A DNA stretch of 32,587 nt from the NCBI GenBank assembly GCA_017522185.1, contig JAFWZZ010000017.1:1-32587 (forward strand), in the 5' to 3' direction. Numbering within the stretch: the first letter of the stretch is position 1; each line of letters starts with the position of its first letter. The notes under the pieces are model-generated. The model was not told the DNA's origin. It saw nothing but the letters and a program-made list of their open reading frames with translations, and searched no databases. The translations under genes were made by a program, and so were the position numbers. The stretch comes from Bacillota bacterium. Lineage in GTDB: Bacteria > Bacillota > Clostridia > Peptostreptococcales > Anaerovoracaceae. Positions 16,901 to 25,015 of this stretch are shown here, in pieces.

Positions 16901-17321
16901 CAGCCTCATCCTTTCCATTGCAGTTCATATATGCGATCACAAAGTCAGCACCGGCACTGCGGGCCTCTGCGATATTCTCCTTCAGGTCTTTCACCTTCTG
17001 GTCCGCCGCATCAAAAGAAATCAGGCCGATCCCGATTCCCTTCGCACTGCAGATCTGATATGGCCGATTTTCTTTCGGCGTCTCTCCCCACAGAAAATCA
17101 AAACCCGCCTTTCTGGCCGCTTCTGTCGTCTTCTCCCTGTCGGCCAGCGTCGGTTTCAAGGCGCAGACAGCCAGATCCGCCGGCTGTACAACCTGTTTTA
17201 CACCTCCAAAGGATGCACCTCCTACGTTTCCCGCCAGAATAACGATTGCCTCTCCGGATCTGCGGAGCGGTTCGCCTTGGGTTTTATGCAGAATTTTCTT
17301 CAGGTTTTTCTTTAAATTCAT
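13932..17321 (-). CDS. Fusion of two CapA-like domains with a MurF-like Mur ligase
   Basis: At 1129 aa this is more than twice the length of MurF (~450). Residues ~20-300 are a degenerate CapA-like (poly-gamma-glutamate capsule, metallophosphatase-like) repeat. Residues ~310-610 are a better one with AANDHNACMGIEGIFDT (~415-431) and LAYLHCGMNQ (~510-519). From ~640 a Mur ligase fold follows: ATP loop GSMGKTT (773-779), NKLAI with the candidate carbamoylated Lys (~867), HNVSNALAAFA (~950) and YNSNPKAL (1001-1008), which are MurF-like. It probably adds a dipeptide or amino acid to a UDP-linked precursor, while the front domains may bind or cleave a polymer. No signal peptide is visible. ddl follows 31 nt later. 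Its own promoter is at 17359-17387. Confidence 0.85.
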   Translation of the reverse strand: MNLKKNLKKILHKTQGEPLRRSGEAIVILAGNVGGASFGGVKQVVQPADLAVCALKPTLADREKTTEAARKAGFDFLWGETPKENRPYQICSAKGIGIGLISFDAADQKVKDLKENIAEARSAGADFVIAYMNCNGKDEAAIAKRIANAGADYIFGYGRKKNGPYTVILSADGRRVPALYSCNGLMRNNGETILLELKLKKDRKGSVIICQEGYHPCVTAGKISMMQSALKTEDMDQRLGLEETLLRLKMGIGVQKRLQCYAGEETMLQQIAEGNRSAAQRRYEVKPPLTAKKKQTDRGSDDNGYRFAEDEKIYRRLHDTAEREAVLVCTGHLEYGGQLEKDAESFGEYTFLKSFRRAVECFEGADFVAGGFATMASDQYPGMGEVSLKARKEGYNNCRREFVTALHKAGFTGLAAANDHNACMGIEGIFDTERSIAENAMISSGLGNRKNPVIEINGIRIGFLSVTTECIHKETILTEEAASRFLNCFDPRETKREIRRMKAKGAEFILAYLHCGMNQRLSGLEERKNMAQKLAELGADYVICTGSRVVTPYYGYETSDGRRVPVATSLGCFLTGRREESGLDSAVLKLAIRKDFDGSIYVEDRYMPVKIFDQYEGVQHAIVPVKENSIVADALGQDIRQGGSRVIGVNDIYTKTLTIAEIYDILGKQPCERDLERLGDRFDKPVSSVAVRKRYMRENGVAVMYKFGDFGGLHPIEWDIERCVEAGVSLVIDNEPHDELPCIVVDEPLMDVFEKLSKAVRDWYHPVTVAITGSMGKTTAKELTTKVFETNFKTLCAKGNNNAIYQIGNLLQSMEEDDEAYIQEVHGGTLGTAACVSRVISPDICIVTNIVKNHISQIGSVENLIANKLAITEGMKPDGVLILCDDNEYLREAEPAVRTIRYSIENKDAHYYAQNIVEAGESVRFEIVSRDSEFDTAGVYPAVLHTRGIHNVSNALAAFAAGRQAGIPPYKIIAGLSRYRTTGIRQNAFVHNGIHMVLDTYNSNPKALMAMFDVIDQMEPAEGGRKILVLGMMGEQGEDSPKIHYDTGKAICAHPFDILFCYGEDAKHMAAAVRECGREAYYFEDREVFNRAIADTVRPGDVVLVKGSHSMELDGETMVPIFGRAIRQY

Positions 17322-17358
17322 AATTTTTTCCTTCTCATCCTTACATTACCGTATCTTT

Positions 17359-17387
17359 ATTTTAGCCTATTCTATGTACTTTTTCAA
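17359..17387 (-). promoter_or_regulatory. Sigma-A type promoter of the CapA-MurF fusion
   Basis: On the minus strand, TTGAAA (17382-17387) and TAAAAT (17359-17364) are 17 bp apart. The -35 overlaps the stop region of the amidase gene. Confidence 0.6.
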
Positions 17388-18097
17388 TTTATATTTCCAT
17401 CCCATGCCAGTAGGCCTTCCAGGATGCAGGCTGCGATTTTTTTCTGTGTTTTTTCGTTCTTCATCCGGGCCAGATCTTCCGCGTTAGACAAAAAGCCGCA
17501 TTCCACCAGCACCGTAGGAACAGCAGGGTTCTCCAGCAGGTACACACTGCCCTTCCCCATATGCTGTCTGCCGGTACCGTCTGCAAGCCCCTCTGTCAGG
17601 CTCTCTTGGACGGCCTTGGCCAGTTCTTCACTTCTACGCAGCACCTCTGCGTTACCTGACTTGGGATAAAACACCTGTGCGCCCCGGACAGCAGGGTCAG
17701 CCGGGAAACTATTCATGTGAATGCTGATGACCGCATCTGCTTCCGATGCCTCGATGATGTTCCTGCGGCACTTCATGTCCTCCAGCTTTCTCCATTTTTT
17801 CTCAAGGTTTTCATCTCCATATAAGCCTTCTGCTGTCGTCCTCGTCATGATAACCCGCATGCCTTTTCTTTCCGCTTCTGTCTGCAGGGTCTTTGCGATG
17901 GCAAGGTTCAGTTTCGCTTCCTCGGTTCCGTCATCTGCTTCCGCACCACCATCGGGACCTCCATGTCCTGCATCGACAACAAGGGTCAGAGGTACTTTTA
18001 CTGCCCCGGCCATATATCGCAGATCCTGCGGTCCGGGCACCGTCAGAACCATGGACACAAGCAATAACAAGAATATGATTTTCCTGATTTTCATCAA
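17384..18097 (-). CDS. cwlD: N-acetylmuramoyl-L-alanine amidase, CwlD-like
   Basis: This is a 237-aa zinc amidase (Amidase_3 fold) that cuts the stem peptide from muramic acid. A signal or anchor segment covers about residues 5-22. The catalytic pattern is intact: VVDAGHGGPDGG (H45), TEEAKLNLAIA (E59/E60), VISIHMNSF (H127) and TVLVECGFLSN (E199). Length and single-domain layout match CwlD, which prepares muramic-delta-lactam in the spore cortex, but other short amidases look similar, so the symbol is tentative. The start has two adjacent ATG codons (18097, 18094). It precedes the CapA-MurF fusion and ddl on the same strand, which makes this an envelope gene group. Confidence 0.85.
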   Translation of the reverse strand: MMKIRKIIFLLLLVSMVLTVPGPQDLRYMAGAVKVPLTLVVDAGHGGPDGGAEADDGTEEAKLNLAIAKTLQTEAERKGMRVIMTRTTAEGLYGDENLEKKWRKLEDMKCRRNIIEASEADAVISIHMNSFPADPAVRGAQVFYPKSGNAEVLRRSEELAKAVQESLTEGLADGTGRQHMGKGSVYLLENPAVPTVLVECGFLSNAEDLARMKNEKTQKKIAACILEGLLAWDGNIN

Positions 18098-18177
18098 AAA
18101 CCCTCTCTTTTTTCGTTCGTCTCAAAAAATATATGTTATACTGTATGTATTCATGCGAAGAAGCAAGGAGACAGATT

Positions 18178-19392
18178 ATGAACACAAGAAGACTATTCAA
18201 AGAAGACGTATACCTGCAGGAGACCACTGCAAAGATTACGAACATCATAAAAGAACCTGACCGTACAGTCATTACCCTGGACCAGACCCTGTTCTTCCCG
18301 ACGGGAGGCGGCCAGAGCTGTGACAAAGGAACGCTGGGCGGGTTTGATGTGGTGGATGTTTATGAGACTCCGGATGAGATTTTCCACGCAATTGCCATGG
18401 ATGAAGCCGAAGCAGACAAATTGCAAATAGACGATGAAGTTGTCCTGAAGCTGGATTGGACCCATCGTTTTGATAACATGCAGCGCCACTGCGGCGAACA
18501 CATCCTGTCTGGAAAGTTCTACGAGCTCTACGGTGGTGTCAACCGCGGCTTCCACATGGGAGACGACTACATGACCATCGATATCTCTCTGGAAGATGAC
18601 CCGGCTTACGATAAAATCACATGGGAAATGGCTAAGGCGGCAGAGCTTGCGACCAACCAGGCCATCTGGGCCAACCTGCCTGTAATTACCCGACATTTCG
18701 AAGACAGAAAGGAAGCAGAAAACCTGCCGCTGAGAAAGAAGCTAGCTTTTGATGAAGACATCACCATCGTCTGTGTCGGCGCTATCGAGAACCCTGCCGA
18801 CTGCGTAGCCTGTTGCGGCACCCACCCTTCTACTTCCGGTCAGGTGGGTATGGTGAAGCTTTACAAAGTGGAATCCAACAAGGGTATGTTCCGTATTTAC
18901 TTCGAAGCCGGTGAAAGGGCCTTCAGACAGTACCAGGAACGTTTCGATGTGATGACAACATTGGAAAATAAACTTTCTGCCGGATTCGCTGATCTGCTGG
19001 ACAAGTACCAGGCCCAGCAGGACAAGAACAAAGGCGTCCGCGACGAGCTCTACCACCTGAAGAAATGGGTCGTTGCGAAGGAGATCGACGACATCAAGAG
19101 TCAGATGTGCCCTGCTTTTGTCAGAAAGTACGACAAATTGTCTATTAACGATTTATTAGATGTCGGCAAGGAGCTGAAGGGCCTGATTCCGACTGTGGCA
19201 TTCCTGGTTCACGAACCTTCCAACACGGTCCTGATTTTTACCGATAAGCACGATGCCGGAAAACTGGTAAAGGAAAATGCCGATATCTACGGCGGAAAAG
19301 GCGGTGGAAACAAGAATTCTGCCCGCGCTATCTTCAGCAAGGCAGAATATGTGGATACCTTCATTGATTTAATCGAAAAACATATCAGATAA
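18178..19392 (+). CDS. Alanyl-tRNA editing protein (AlaX family, long form)
   Basis: This 404-aa protein resembles the editing and C-terminal parts of alanyl-tRNA synthetase without the charging domain. It probably hydrolyses Ser- or Gly-tRNA-Ala in trans. LFFPTGGGQSCDKG (about 38-51) is the AlaX start motif. Zinc ligands are H104 and H108 in RHCGEHILSG, and CGTH at 213-216. The C-terminal YGGKGGGNKNSARA resembles the glycine-rich end of AlaRS. I chose ATG 18178 because AAGGAG lies 7 nt before it. The frame is open to 18133, but no site supports that. A bidirectional terminator follows. Confidence 0.92.
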   Translation: MNTRRLFKEDVYLQETTAKITNIIKEPDRTVITLDQTLFFPTGGGQSCDKGTLGGFDVVDVYETPDEIFHAIAMDEAEADKLQIDDEVVLKLDWTHRFDNMQRHCGEHILSGKFYELYGGVNRGFHMGDDYMTIDISLEDDPAYDKITWEMAKAAELATNQAIWANLPVITRHFEDRKEAENLPLRKKLAFDEDITIVCVGAIENPADCVACCGTHPSTSGQVGMVKLYKVESNKGMFRIYFEAGERAFRQYQERFDVMTTLENKLSAGFADLLDKYQAQQDKNKGVRDELYHLKKWVVAKEIDDIKSQMCPAFVRKYDKLSINDLLDVGKELKGLIPTVAFLVHEPSNTVLIFTDKHDAGKLVKENADIYGGKGGGNKNSARAIFSKAEYVDTFIDLIEKHIR

Positions 19393-19403
19393 ACATGCAT
19401 GCA

Positions 19404-19431
19404 AAAAGGACTGCCCGTTGGCAGTCCTTTT
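19404..19431. terminator. Bidirectional terminator between alaX-type gene and atoA
   Basis: The perfect 12-bp stem AAAAGGACTGCC / GGCAGTCCTTTT (19404-19415 and 19420-19431) has a 4-nt loop CGTT. It lies between convergent stops and probably ends both the editing gene and the long kam-ato transcript. Confidence 0.85.
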
Positions 19432-19463
19432 GGTTTGACATATGTAGATTTCGAGACGTTAGT

Positions 19464-20129
19464 TTATTCGTCGTCTTCTACTGCGTATGGCTTTAAGTCT
19501 GGGCTGAAGATTAAGTCACAGCCAGTTGCAGCCTGGATGTCTTCCTTTGTGAAGTCTGGGTGTAATTCTGTAACTACGATACCTTCTTCTGTTACTTCCA
19601 TAACGCCCATTTCAGTGATGATCTTGGAAACGCATCTTTCAGCAGTTAAAGGTAATGTGCACTTCTTCAGGATCTTGTGAGCACCCTTCTGAGTATGCAG
19701 CATTACGATGATAACTTCCGGACAGCCTGCGCATAAGTCCATAGCACCACCCATACCAGCAACCTTCTTGCCTGGTACGATCCAGTTTGCTAAGTCGCCG
19801 TTTTCAGCAACTTCCATAGCGCCTAATACGGTAGCTCTTACGTGTCCGCCTCTTACTAAACCGAAGGATGTAGCGGAGTCGAAGTAGTTAACTCTGTCTA
19901 CAGCTGTTACATATACACCACCGGAGTTGATGATGTTTACGTCTTCTTTACCAGGTTCAGCAACTTCTGCCAGACCTGCGAAACCGTTTTCGGAGTGTAA
20001 TGTTACGATAACGTCTTCTGGAATGTAGTTAGCAACCTGTGTTGGAAGACCGATACCTAAGTTGATGAAATCACCATCATTGAATTCCATTGCGCATCTC
20101 TTTGCGATTCTTGCTTTTAAATCTGCCAT
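19464..20129 (-). CDS. atoA: Butyryl-CoA:acetoacetate CoA-transferase, beta subunit
   Basis: This is the 221-aa beta chain of a family I CoA-transferase. The catalytic Glu is E47 in the SENG motif (TLHSENGFAG), and GLGIGLPTQVANYIP-like sequence opens the domain. In lysine fermentation the enzyme moves CoA from butyryl-CoA to acetoacetate released by Kce, which yields butyrate and acetoacetyl-CoA. The start overlaps the atoD end by 13 nt, with GGAAGGAG 7 nt upstream, so the two subunits are translated together. It is last in the operon. Specificity is taken from context, since acetate:acetoacetate transferases look alike. Confidence 0.92.
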   Translation of the reverse strand: MADLKARIAKRCAMEFNDGDFINLGIGLPTQVANYIPEDVIVTLHSENGFAGLAEVAEPGKEDVNIINSGGVYVTAVDRVNYFDSATSFGLVRGGHVRATVLGAMEVAENGDLANWIVPGKKVAGMGGAMDLCAGCPEVIIVMLHTQKGAHKILKKCTLPLTAERCVSKIITEMGVMEVTEEGIVVTELHPDFTKEDIQAATGCDLIFSPDLKPYAVEDDE

Positions 20130-20830
20130 TTTGGTTCTCCTTCCACAATACCATTTACTACAACACCGGAAACAGCGAATGTATCTGGATCCACTTCGCC
20201 GATCTTAACTACCTTTTCGGATGCGATGATCACGTGATCAGCAGCACCTGCCATTACGTAGTTGAAGTTCTTTGTAGCCTTATCGCATCTGAAGTTACCA
20301 AATTCGTCACAGATGGAAGCTCTGCAGAATGCATAGTCAGCTCTGATTGGCATTTCCAGTAAGTACTTCTTACCTTCGATTTCCAGAACCTGCTTGTCTC
20401 TGCCCAGTTCGTCTTTTTCGAACTGTACTGGAGTACCTACGCCTGTTGGAGTCAGAACGCCGCCTAAACCGTAGTTAGCTGCTCTGATCTTTTCTGCTAA
20501 TGTACCCTGTGGTACCAGTGTGCACTTTAATGTGCCGTTGATCATACCTTCGCCGATCAGTGGGTTCATACCTACGTGTGTAGCTACGATGTGGTCAACC
20601 ATACCAGCTTCGATTAATTTACCGATACCTCTTGCAGTTTCAGCACCGTATGCACCCTTTGGCAGGCCAGCATCGTTACCGATTACTGTTAAGTGCTTAA
20701 CGCCTTTTCTTACTAATGCGTCCATCAGTACTTCTGGGGAACCTGTTCCTAAGAATCCGCCAACCATGATGGTCATGCCGTCTTTTACGCCAGCAACTGC
20801 TTCATCTGCAGTCATAAATTTGTTAATCAT
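20117..20830 (-). CDS. atoD: Butyryl-CoA:acetoacetate CoA-transferase, alpha subunit
   Basis: This is the 237-aa alpha chain that pairs with the overlapping atoA product. The family I alpha motif is clear near the start (MTIMVGGFLGTGSPE), as is the conserved stretch AEKIRAANYGLGGVLTPTGVGT around 130-152. The ribosome binding site is AAAGGTGA. It is separated from kamE by 142 nt that hold a GC-rich hairpin (20906-20933) and an inverted repeat (20862-20887), so its level may differ from the kam genes. It completes the route by recovering acetoacetyl-CoA. Confidence 0.92.
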   Translation of the reverse strand: MINKFMTADEAVAGVKDGMTIMVGGFLGTGSPEVLMDALVRKGVKHLTVIGNDAGLPKGAYGAETARGIGKLIEAGMVDHIVATHVGMNPLIGEGMINGTLKCTLVPQGTLAEKIRAANYGLGGVLTPTGVGTPVQFEKDELGRDKQVLEIEGKKYLLEMPIRADYAFCRASICDEFGNFRCDKATKNFNYVMAGAADHVIIASEKVVKIGEVDPDTFAVSGVVVNGIVEGEPKWQI

Positions 20831-20861
20831 GTCGATCAGTCACCTTTCTATCAAGAATATT

Positions 20862-20887
20862 ACTATAACTTAATGATTCGTTATAGT
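20862..20887. promoter_or_regulatory. Inverted repeat upstream of atoD
   Basis: ACTATAAC (20862-20869) and GTTATAGT (20880-20887) are perfect 8-bp inverted arms 10 bp apart. They lie between the kamE stop and the atoD ribosome binding site. This could be an operator or an mRNA stem, and a promoter here is uncertain. Confidence 0.4.
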
Positions 20888-20905
20888 TATCATACACCTT
20901 TAACA

Positions 20906-20933
20906 AAGGCGCCGTCAATAGTTGCGGCGCCTT
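20906..20933 (-). terminator. GC-rich hairpin between kamE and atoD
   Basis: The perfect 9-bp stem AAGGCGCCG / CGGCGCCTT is followed on the minus strand by TTTGTTAAA, which is a weak T-run. It is likely a partial terminator or a 3'-end stabilising hairpin for the kam message. Confidence 0.55.
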
Positions 20934-20972
20934 CGAATATTTTGATTCTATTCAGCTAATCTGCCGCTTCAA

Positions 20973-21761
20973 TTATCTGTCTGCGATGTCAGCTTTCTTT
21001 TCCCAACCGCGCTTCTGAACTTCCTGCATTACGAAGGACATTACGTGGTCAGCATACTTACCAGGACCGAAACCAGCATCATAACCTAATTCCTGAGCTA
21101 ATTCGTGGGAGATTCTTGGGCCGCCGCAAGTTAAGATTACCTTATCTCTTAAGCCTTCAGCTTCCATTAATTCAGCCATCTTAGTTAAGTTCATGATGTG
21201 GATATCTTTCTGAGTTACAGTCTGGGAAACCAGAATAGCATCAGCGTTTACTTCCTTAGCCTTTGCGATTAATGCTTCGCAAGGAACCTGGGAACCCATG
21301 TTGTAAGCTACAACGTTCTTGTATCTTTCCAGACCGAAGTGACCGTGGAAGCCCTTCATCTGGATGATAGCGTCGATACCTACAGTGTGAGCATCGGATT
21401 CGATGGATGCACCAACAACAACGATATCTCTACCGATGTTTTCTTCGATCCATTCGCCGCAAGCTACTCTGTCATATACGTCGCCTTCTACCTTAGGTAC
21501 TACGATCTGAGTGAAGTCGATAGTAGCCTGAGCAGCACCGTATACGTTGAAGAAAGTGTAGCCGTTTGTTAATTCACAGTAGTAAGCTACGTTTGGTTCT
21601 TCGAAACCTAATTTTCTTGCATACTGCTTTGCACATTCTTCAGCTTCTTCGCCGTAAGGAACTGGAAGTGTGAATGCCAGCTGTACTTTACCATCGTTTA
21701 ATGCGTCGCCGTATGGCTTAACTTTTGTTAAATCTACCTGTGTAGTTGCACATGTTGTCAT
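20973..21761 (-). CDS. kamE: Lysine 5,6-aminomutase, beta subunit
   Basis: This is the 262-aa B12-binding subunit of the adenosylcobalamin- and PLP-dependent mutase that shifts the terminal amino group of beta-lysine to give 3,5-diaminohexanoate. The DxHxxG cobalamin motif is D123-x-H125-x-x-G128 in IESDAHTVGID. K136 lies 11 residues after the cobalt-binding His, the same spacing as the PLP lysine (K144 after H133) reported for the Clostridium sticklandii enzyme. It lies 21 nt after kamD. Codon choice is narrow, like the other enzyme genes here, which suggests high expression. Confidence 0.96.
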   Translation of the reverse strand: MTTCATTQVDLTKVKPYGDALNDGKVQLAFTLPVPYGEEAEECAKQYARKLGFEEPNVAYYCELTNGYTFFNVYGAAQATIDFTQIVVPKVEGDVYDRVACGEWIEENIGRDIVVVGASIESDAHTVGIDAIIQMKGFHGHFGLERYKNVVAYNMGSQVPCEALIAKAKEVNADAILVSQTVTQKDIHIMNLTKMAELMEAEGLRDKVILTCGGPRISHELAQELGYDAGFGPGKYADHVMSFVMQEVQKRGWEKKADIADR

Positions 21762-21782
21762 TTTATTGCACCTCCAAATATT

Positions 21783-23336
21783 TTACTCGTGATCCATGAA
21801 TAATTCGATGAATGGGTTGAAGTAGTTTTCGCCCTTAGTGCAAACGCCTTCTAAACCGTGACCGCCATCGAATGGACGCTTAACTCCACCGAAGATACCC
21901 TTTTCGATTGTGGAGAATAAGCCTTCTTTTTCAACTTCTTCTAACAGAGCGTCAGCCTTAGCTAATACTTCCTGAGCTCTCTTCTGGATAATACCATCCT
22001 TCTTGAATTCCATTTCTTCACCGATGTGTCTGCAGTTGTTGAAGATGTACTGAGCGTTTTCGATAGCTAAGTATCTATCCTGCATGAATGGAGTGTGGAT
22101 AGCTTCTGTTAACATACCTGTTAACAGTAAGGACTGGTTAGTCCATACAGTTACTAAGTTGAATAATGCATCCTGCAGGTGACCCTTGAAGATGTTACCT
22201 GTCATGAACTTTGTAGGAGGCATGTACTTTAATCTAGCCTTAGGGAAGATTTCTCTTGCCATCTGAGCCTGGGATAATTCTAATAAGAATCCGTCTTCAG
22301 TTTCTGGATCCATTTCGAATGCGTGACCTAAGCCCATCTGTTCTTCTGGGATGTTAGCTAATACAGCGAACTGTTCATTGATGAACTGGGAAGCAGTTAC
22401 AGTGTGAGCAGCTTCGATTGCATCGTCAGTAGTTAAGTAGTTATCTTCACCGGAGTTGAAGATGATACCGCAGTAACCGATGATAACTCTGGACATGAAC
22501 TGGTCAACCAGTGTTCTCTGCATGTTGATATCTCTGAACAGGATACCGTAGATAGCGTCGTTCAGCATAACGTCTAATCTTTCTAATGCACCCATTGCAG
22601 CGATTTCAGGCATACACATACCGGAGGAGTAGTTACATAATCTGATGTATCTGCCAACTTCTTCACCAACTTCGTCAAGAGCTTTTCTCATGATTCTGAA
22701 GTTTTCCTGAGTAGCGTATGTACCACCGAAACCTTCAGTTGTAGGACCGTAAGGTACATAGTCTAACAGGGACTGAGCAGTTGTTCTGATTACAGCGATG
22801 ATGTCAGCGCCCTGTCTAGCAGCAGCCTGAGCCTGGATAACGTCTTCGTAAATGTTACCTGTAGCAACGATTACGTAGATGTATGGTTCCTTACCTTCGC
22901 CGATTGTATCTAAGTATTCCTTTCTCTTAGCGATCTGCATGTCGATCTGTTCGAAAGTCTTAGCGATTGCTGGCTTTAATGCTTCAGCAGCTTCTTCTAC
23001 TGCGCATGTAGGCAGCTTAGTCAGTTCTAAATTGCCAGCAGCAACTTCTTCAGCGATTTCCTGAGGAGTCTTGCCAGTCTGAACGATAGCGTTACCGATC
23101 CAGTAAGCAGCACCTGTAGGTAATGCACCAGCATCCTTTAAGTGGTCAACTAACACGTTTGGCAGTGGAGTATCTACATCGTCAACACCGTCAACACCCA
23201 GCAGTCTAACGATAGTTCTTTCTGTGGATACTGTAGTGTGCTTTTCGATGAATTCCTGCATGTCATGTGCAATGTTAGCAGCATGCTGACGAGCGCTTTC
23301 AACAACCTTAACGTCAAGATTTAATTTGCTTTTCAT
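21783..23336 (-). CDS. kamD: Lysine 5,6-aminomutase, alpha subunit
   Basis: This is the 517-aa large subunit, a TIM-barrel partner of KamE that holds the substrate, PLP and the adenosyl group. Family-typical stretches are ARQGADIIAVIRTTAQSLLDYVPYGPTTEGFGGTYATQ (about 172-210, cited in part) and YCGIIFNSGEDNYLTTDDA around 290-308. Length agrees with known KamD (~515-520 aa). It follows kamC by 11 nt and precedes kamE by 21 nt, so subunit synthesis is coupled. Adenosylcobalamin damage during turnover is the reason the KamB/KamC pair is encoded just upstream. Confidence 0.96.
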   Translation of the reverse strand: MKSKLNLDVKVVESARQHAANIAHDMQEFIEKHTTVSTERTIVRLLGVDGVDDVDTPLPNVLVDHLKDAGALPTGAAYWIGNAIVQTGKTPQEIAEEVAAGNLELTKLPTCAVEEAAEALKPAIAKTFEQIDMQIAKRKEYLDTIGEGKEPYIYVIVATGNIYEDVIQAQAAARQGADIIAVIRTTAQSLLDYVPYGPTTEGFGGTYATQENFRIMRKALDEVGEEVGRYIRLCNYSSGMCMPEIAAMGALERLDVMLNDAIYGILFRDINMQRTLVDQFMSRVIIGYCGIIFNSGEDNYLTTDDAIEAAHTVTASQFINEQFAVLANIPEEQMGLGHAFEMDPETEDGFLLELSQAQMAREIFPKARLKYMPPTKFMTGNIFKGHLQDALFNLVTVWTNQSLLLTGMLTEAIHTPFMQDRYLAIENAQYIFNNCRHIGEEMEFKKDGIIQKRAQEVLAKADALLEEVEKEGLFSTIEKGIFGGVKRPFDGGHGLEGVCTKGENYFNPFIELFMDHE

Positions 23337-23347
23337 CCTTGTTCTCC

Positions 23348-24997
23348 TTATTTAATGTATTTTTTGGCTCCTTCAATTATCTCCTTGCTGAGTCCCAGCA
23401 TCTTGGCAATATTCAGAGCGTCTTTAGGTACTTCACCTTGTTTTTCTACTCTATACAGACGATAGTCCATATATTTTGAAATAATATTTATCCTTTCACT
23501 AGCCTTTGCATACTGGATTTCACTGTTCAGGTGATTGAAGTCCACATCGGCAAGTCCTCTAACCTGCATGTTGACTACACCGTCCGTTTCCGTCACAGTT
23601 TCAAAGTGGGTCGTGAGAAGGGAAATATACGGTTTTTTGATGAGATAGTCCACCAGGGATCTTGTCAGTGCCAGCCCTTCTATCGGGTTGGTGCCTGATG
23701 CAATCTCATCGATCAACAGTAAGGTTCTGTCCATACTGTTTTCCAGCATGTATTTCAGTTCTTCCATTTCACTACCGAAAGTGGAGAGACCTCTTTCTAC
23801 AGACTGGCTGTCGCCGACTAAAATCTGAATGTAGTTAGACAGGCCCACAGTCGCTTCCTTTGCACCAACAAAGAAACCATACTGGGTCAGAATTGCCGTC
23901 TGGCCGGACAATTTCATGGAAATCGTCTTGCCTCCCATGTTTGCACCGGTGATGCATGTCACACCCTCACGGAGCTCAATGGAGACCGGACAGTATTTCT
24001 TTCCTTTGGACTTGAGAATCTGTTCTACCTGCAGATTTCTGCCGTCAACGACTCTGATGATATGCTCATCTACAATTTCAGGTTTCACACAGTCGTTTTT
24101 CACTGCGAAGACGGCTTTGCCCAGTGCCAGGTCCAAAGCGCCCATGCGATCGCAGTTTGCAAGGAGCACCCCTGCATGCTTGGAGATTTCGATGGAAATC
24201 TCTCTGCGAACCACTTCTTCTTCTTCTTCGATTTCACCGTGCAGCACATCCAGATCTCTCATGTGACCAAAGACAACGTCGTTTGCCTTTAACATGAAAG
24301 TCGCAGAGATGTGATCCTGATCGACCATTTCTAAATCTTCAATGGCCTTGATTTTTTCGAGATCGGAAGTCTTGGACTTTGATACCGTAATATCAAATTT
24401 CGGTGTCAGCATGATACCGTATTCCTTCTTGATTTCCTCTCTCTTCGCTTTCTGTTCCTTACGGATTGCCAGCTCCAGTTCCCTTTTCTTTCCTCTCAGT
24501 TCTCTCAGTTTCTCGGAGAACTCATCGTAAATATAAAAGGTATTAATTCTGTCGCGGCGGGGATCCAGCACATCTAACAGATCTGTGGTATCCTCCAAAA
24601 TATACTCTTCCGGAATCAGGCGTTCATCGCCTTTTACCGTCAGCTGAAGCAGTCTTCTCATGCTGAGCAGCAGACTCTTGATTTCGTAGATTTCAACCAC
24701 CGCAAGAGTTTGGTTTGCGGAACGATTGATGGAATATGTAACTTCCTTCAATTCCATGAATAATTCCTGAATCTGTTCTACCAGTCTGCCGTTCTCCTGC
24801 ACAAAGTGAACCATAGACTCCACCTTGTCCAGTTCTTCTCTCAGCTCGTCCTCTTCGCCCGGGAAGTAAGGCTTGATTTCCTTCAGCTGTTTCTTTCCGA
24901 AAGGGGTATTCAAATCAATGTTCTGCATAATGAAGTCCAGACCGGTTTCCTGTCTTGTCTTCACGTTTGCAAGTCTTCGGTTTGTTCCCAATCTCAT
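23348..24997 (-). CDS. kamC: MutS-like ATPase, putative lysine 5,6-aminomutase reactivase KamC
   Basis: This 549-aa protein has the MutS clamp/lever and ATPase parts but no mismatch-recognition domain. Residues ~45-120 and ~160-270 are helical and charged. The ATPase core shows Walker A TGANMGGKT (350-358) and Walker B LLLIDEIASGTNP (426-438), followed by LTTHFETV. In lysine-fermentation clusters such a protein accompanies KamB and is considered part of a complex that swaps damaged B12 from the aminomutase. DNA repair is unlikely in this context. Start is ATG 24997. It lies 18 nt after kamB and 11 nt before kamD. Codon use is ordinary, unlike kamD/E. Confidence 0.85.
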   Translation of the reverse strand: MRLGTNRRLANVKTRQETGLDFIMQNIDLNTPFGKKQLKEIKPYFPGEEDELREELDKVESMVHFVQENGRLVEQIQELFMELKEVTYSINRSANQTLAVVEIYEIKSLLLSMRRLLQLTVKGDERLIPEEYILEDTTDLLDVLDPRRDRINTFYIYDEFSEKLRELRGKKRELELAIRKEQKAKREEIKKEYGIMLTPKFDITVSKSKTSDLEKIKAIEDLEMVDQDHISATFMLKANDVVFGHMRDLDVLHGEIEEEEEVVRREISIEISKHAGVLLANCDRMGALDLALGKAVFAVKNDCVKPEIVDEHIIRVVDGRNLQVEQILKSKGKKYCPVSIELREGVTCITGANMGGKTISMKLSGQTAILTQYGFFVGAKEATVGLSNYIQILVGDSQSVERGLSTFGSEMEELKYMLENSMDRTLLLIDEIASGTNPIEGLALTRSLVDYLIKKPYISLLTTHFETVTETDGVVNMQVRGLADVDFNHLNSEIQYAKASERINIISKYMDYRLYRVEKQGEVPKDALNIAKMLGLSKEIIEGAKKYIK

Positions 24998-25015
24998 ACT
25001 CAGACACCTCCAAAA

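Noticed and set aside
23348-24997. DNA mismatch repair MutS/MutS2
   Set aside because: It lacks mismatch-binding and Smr domains, is fixed between kamB and kamD, and matches the KamC-type protein of lysine clusters.
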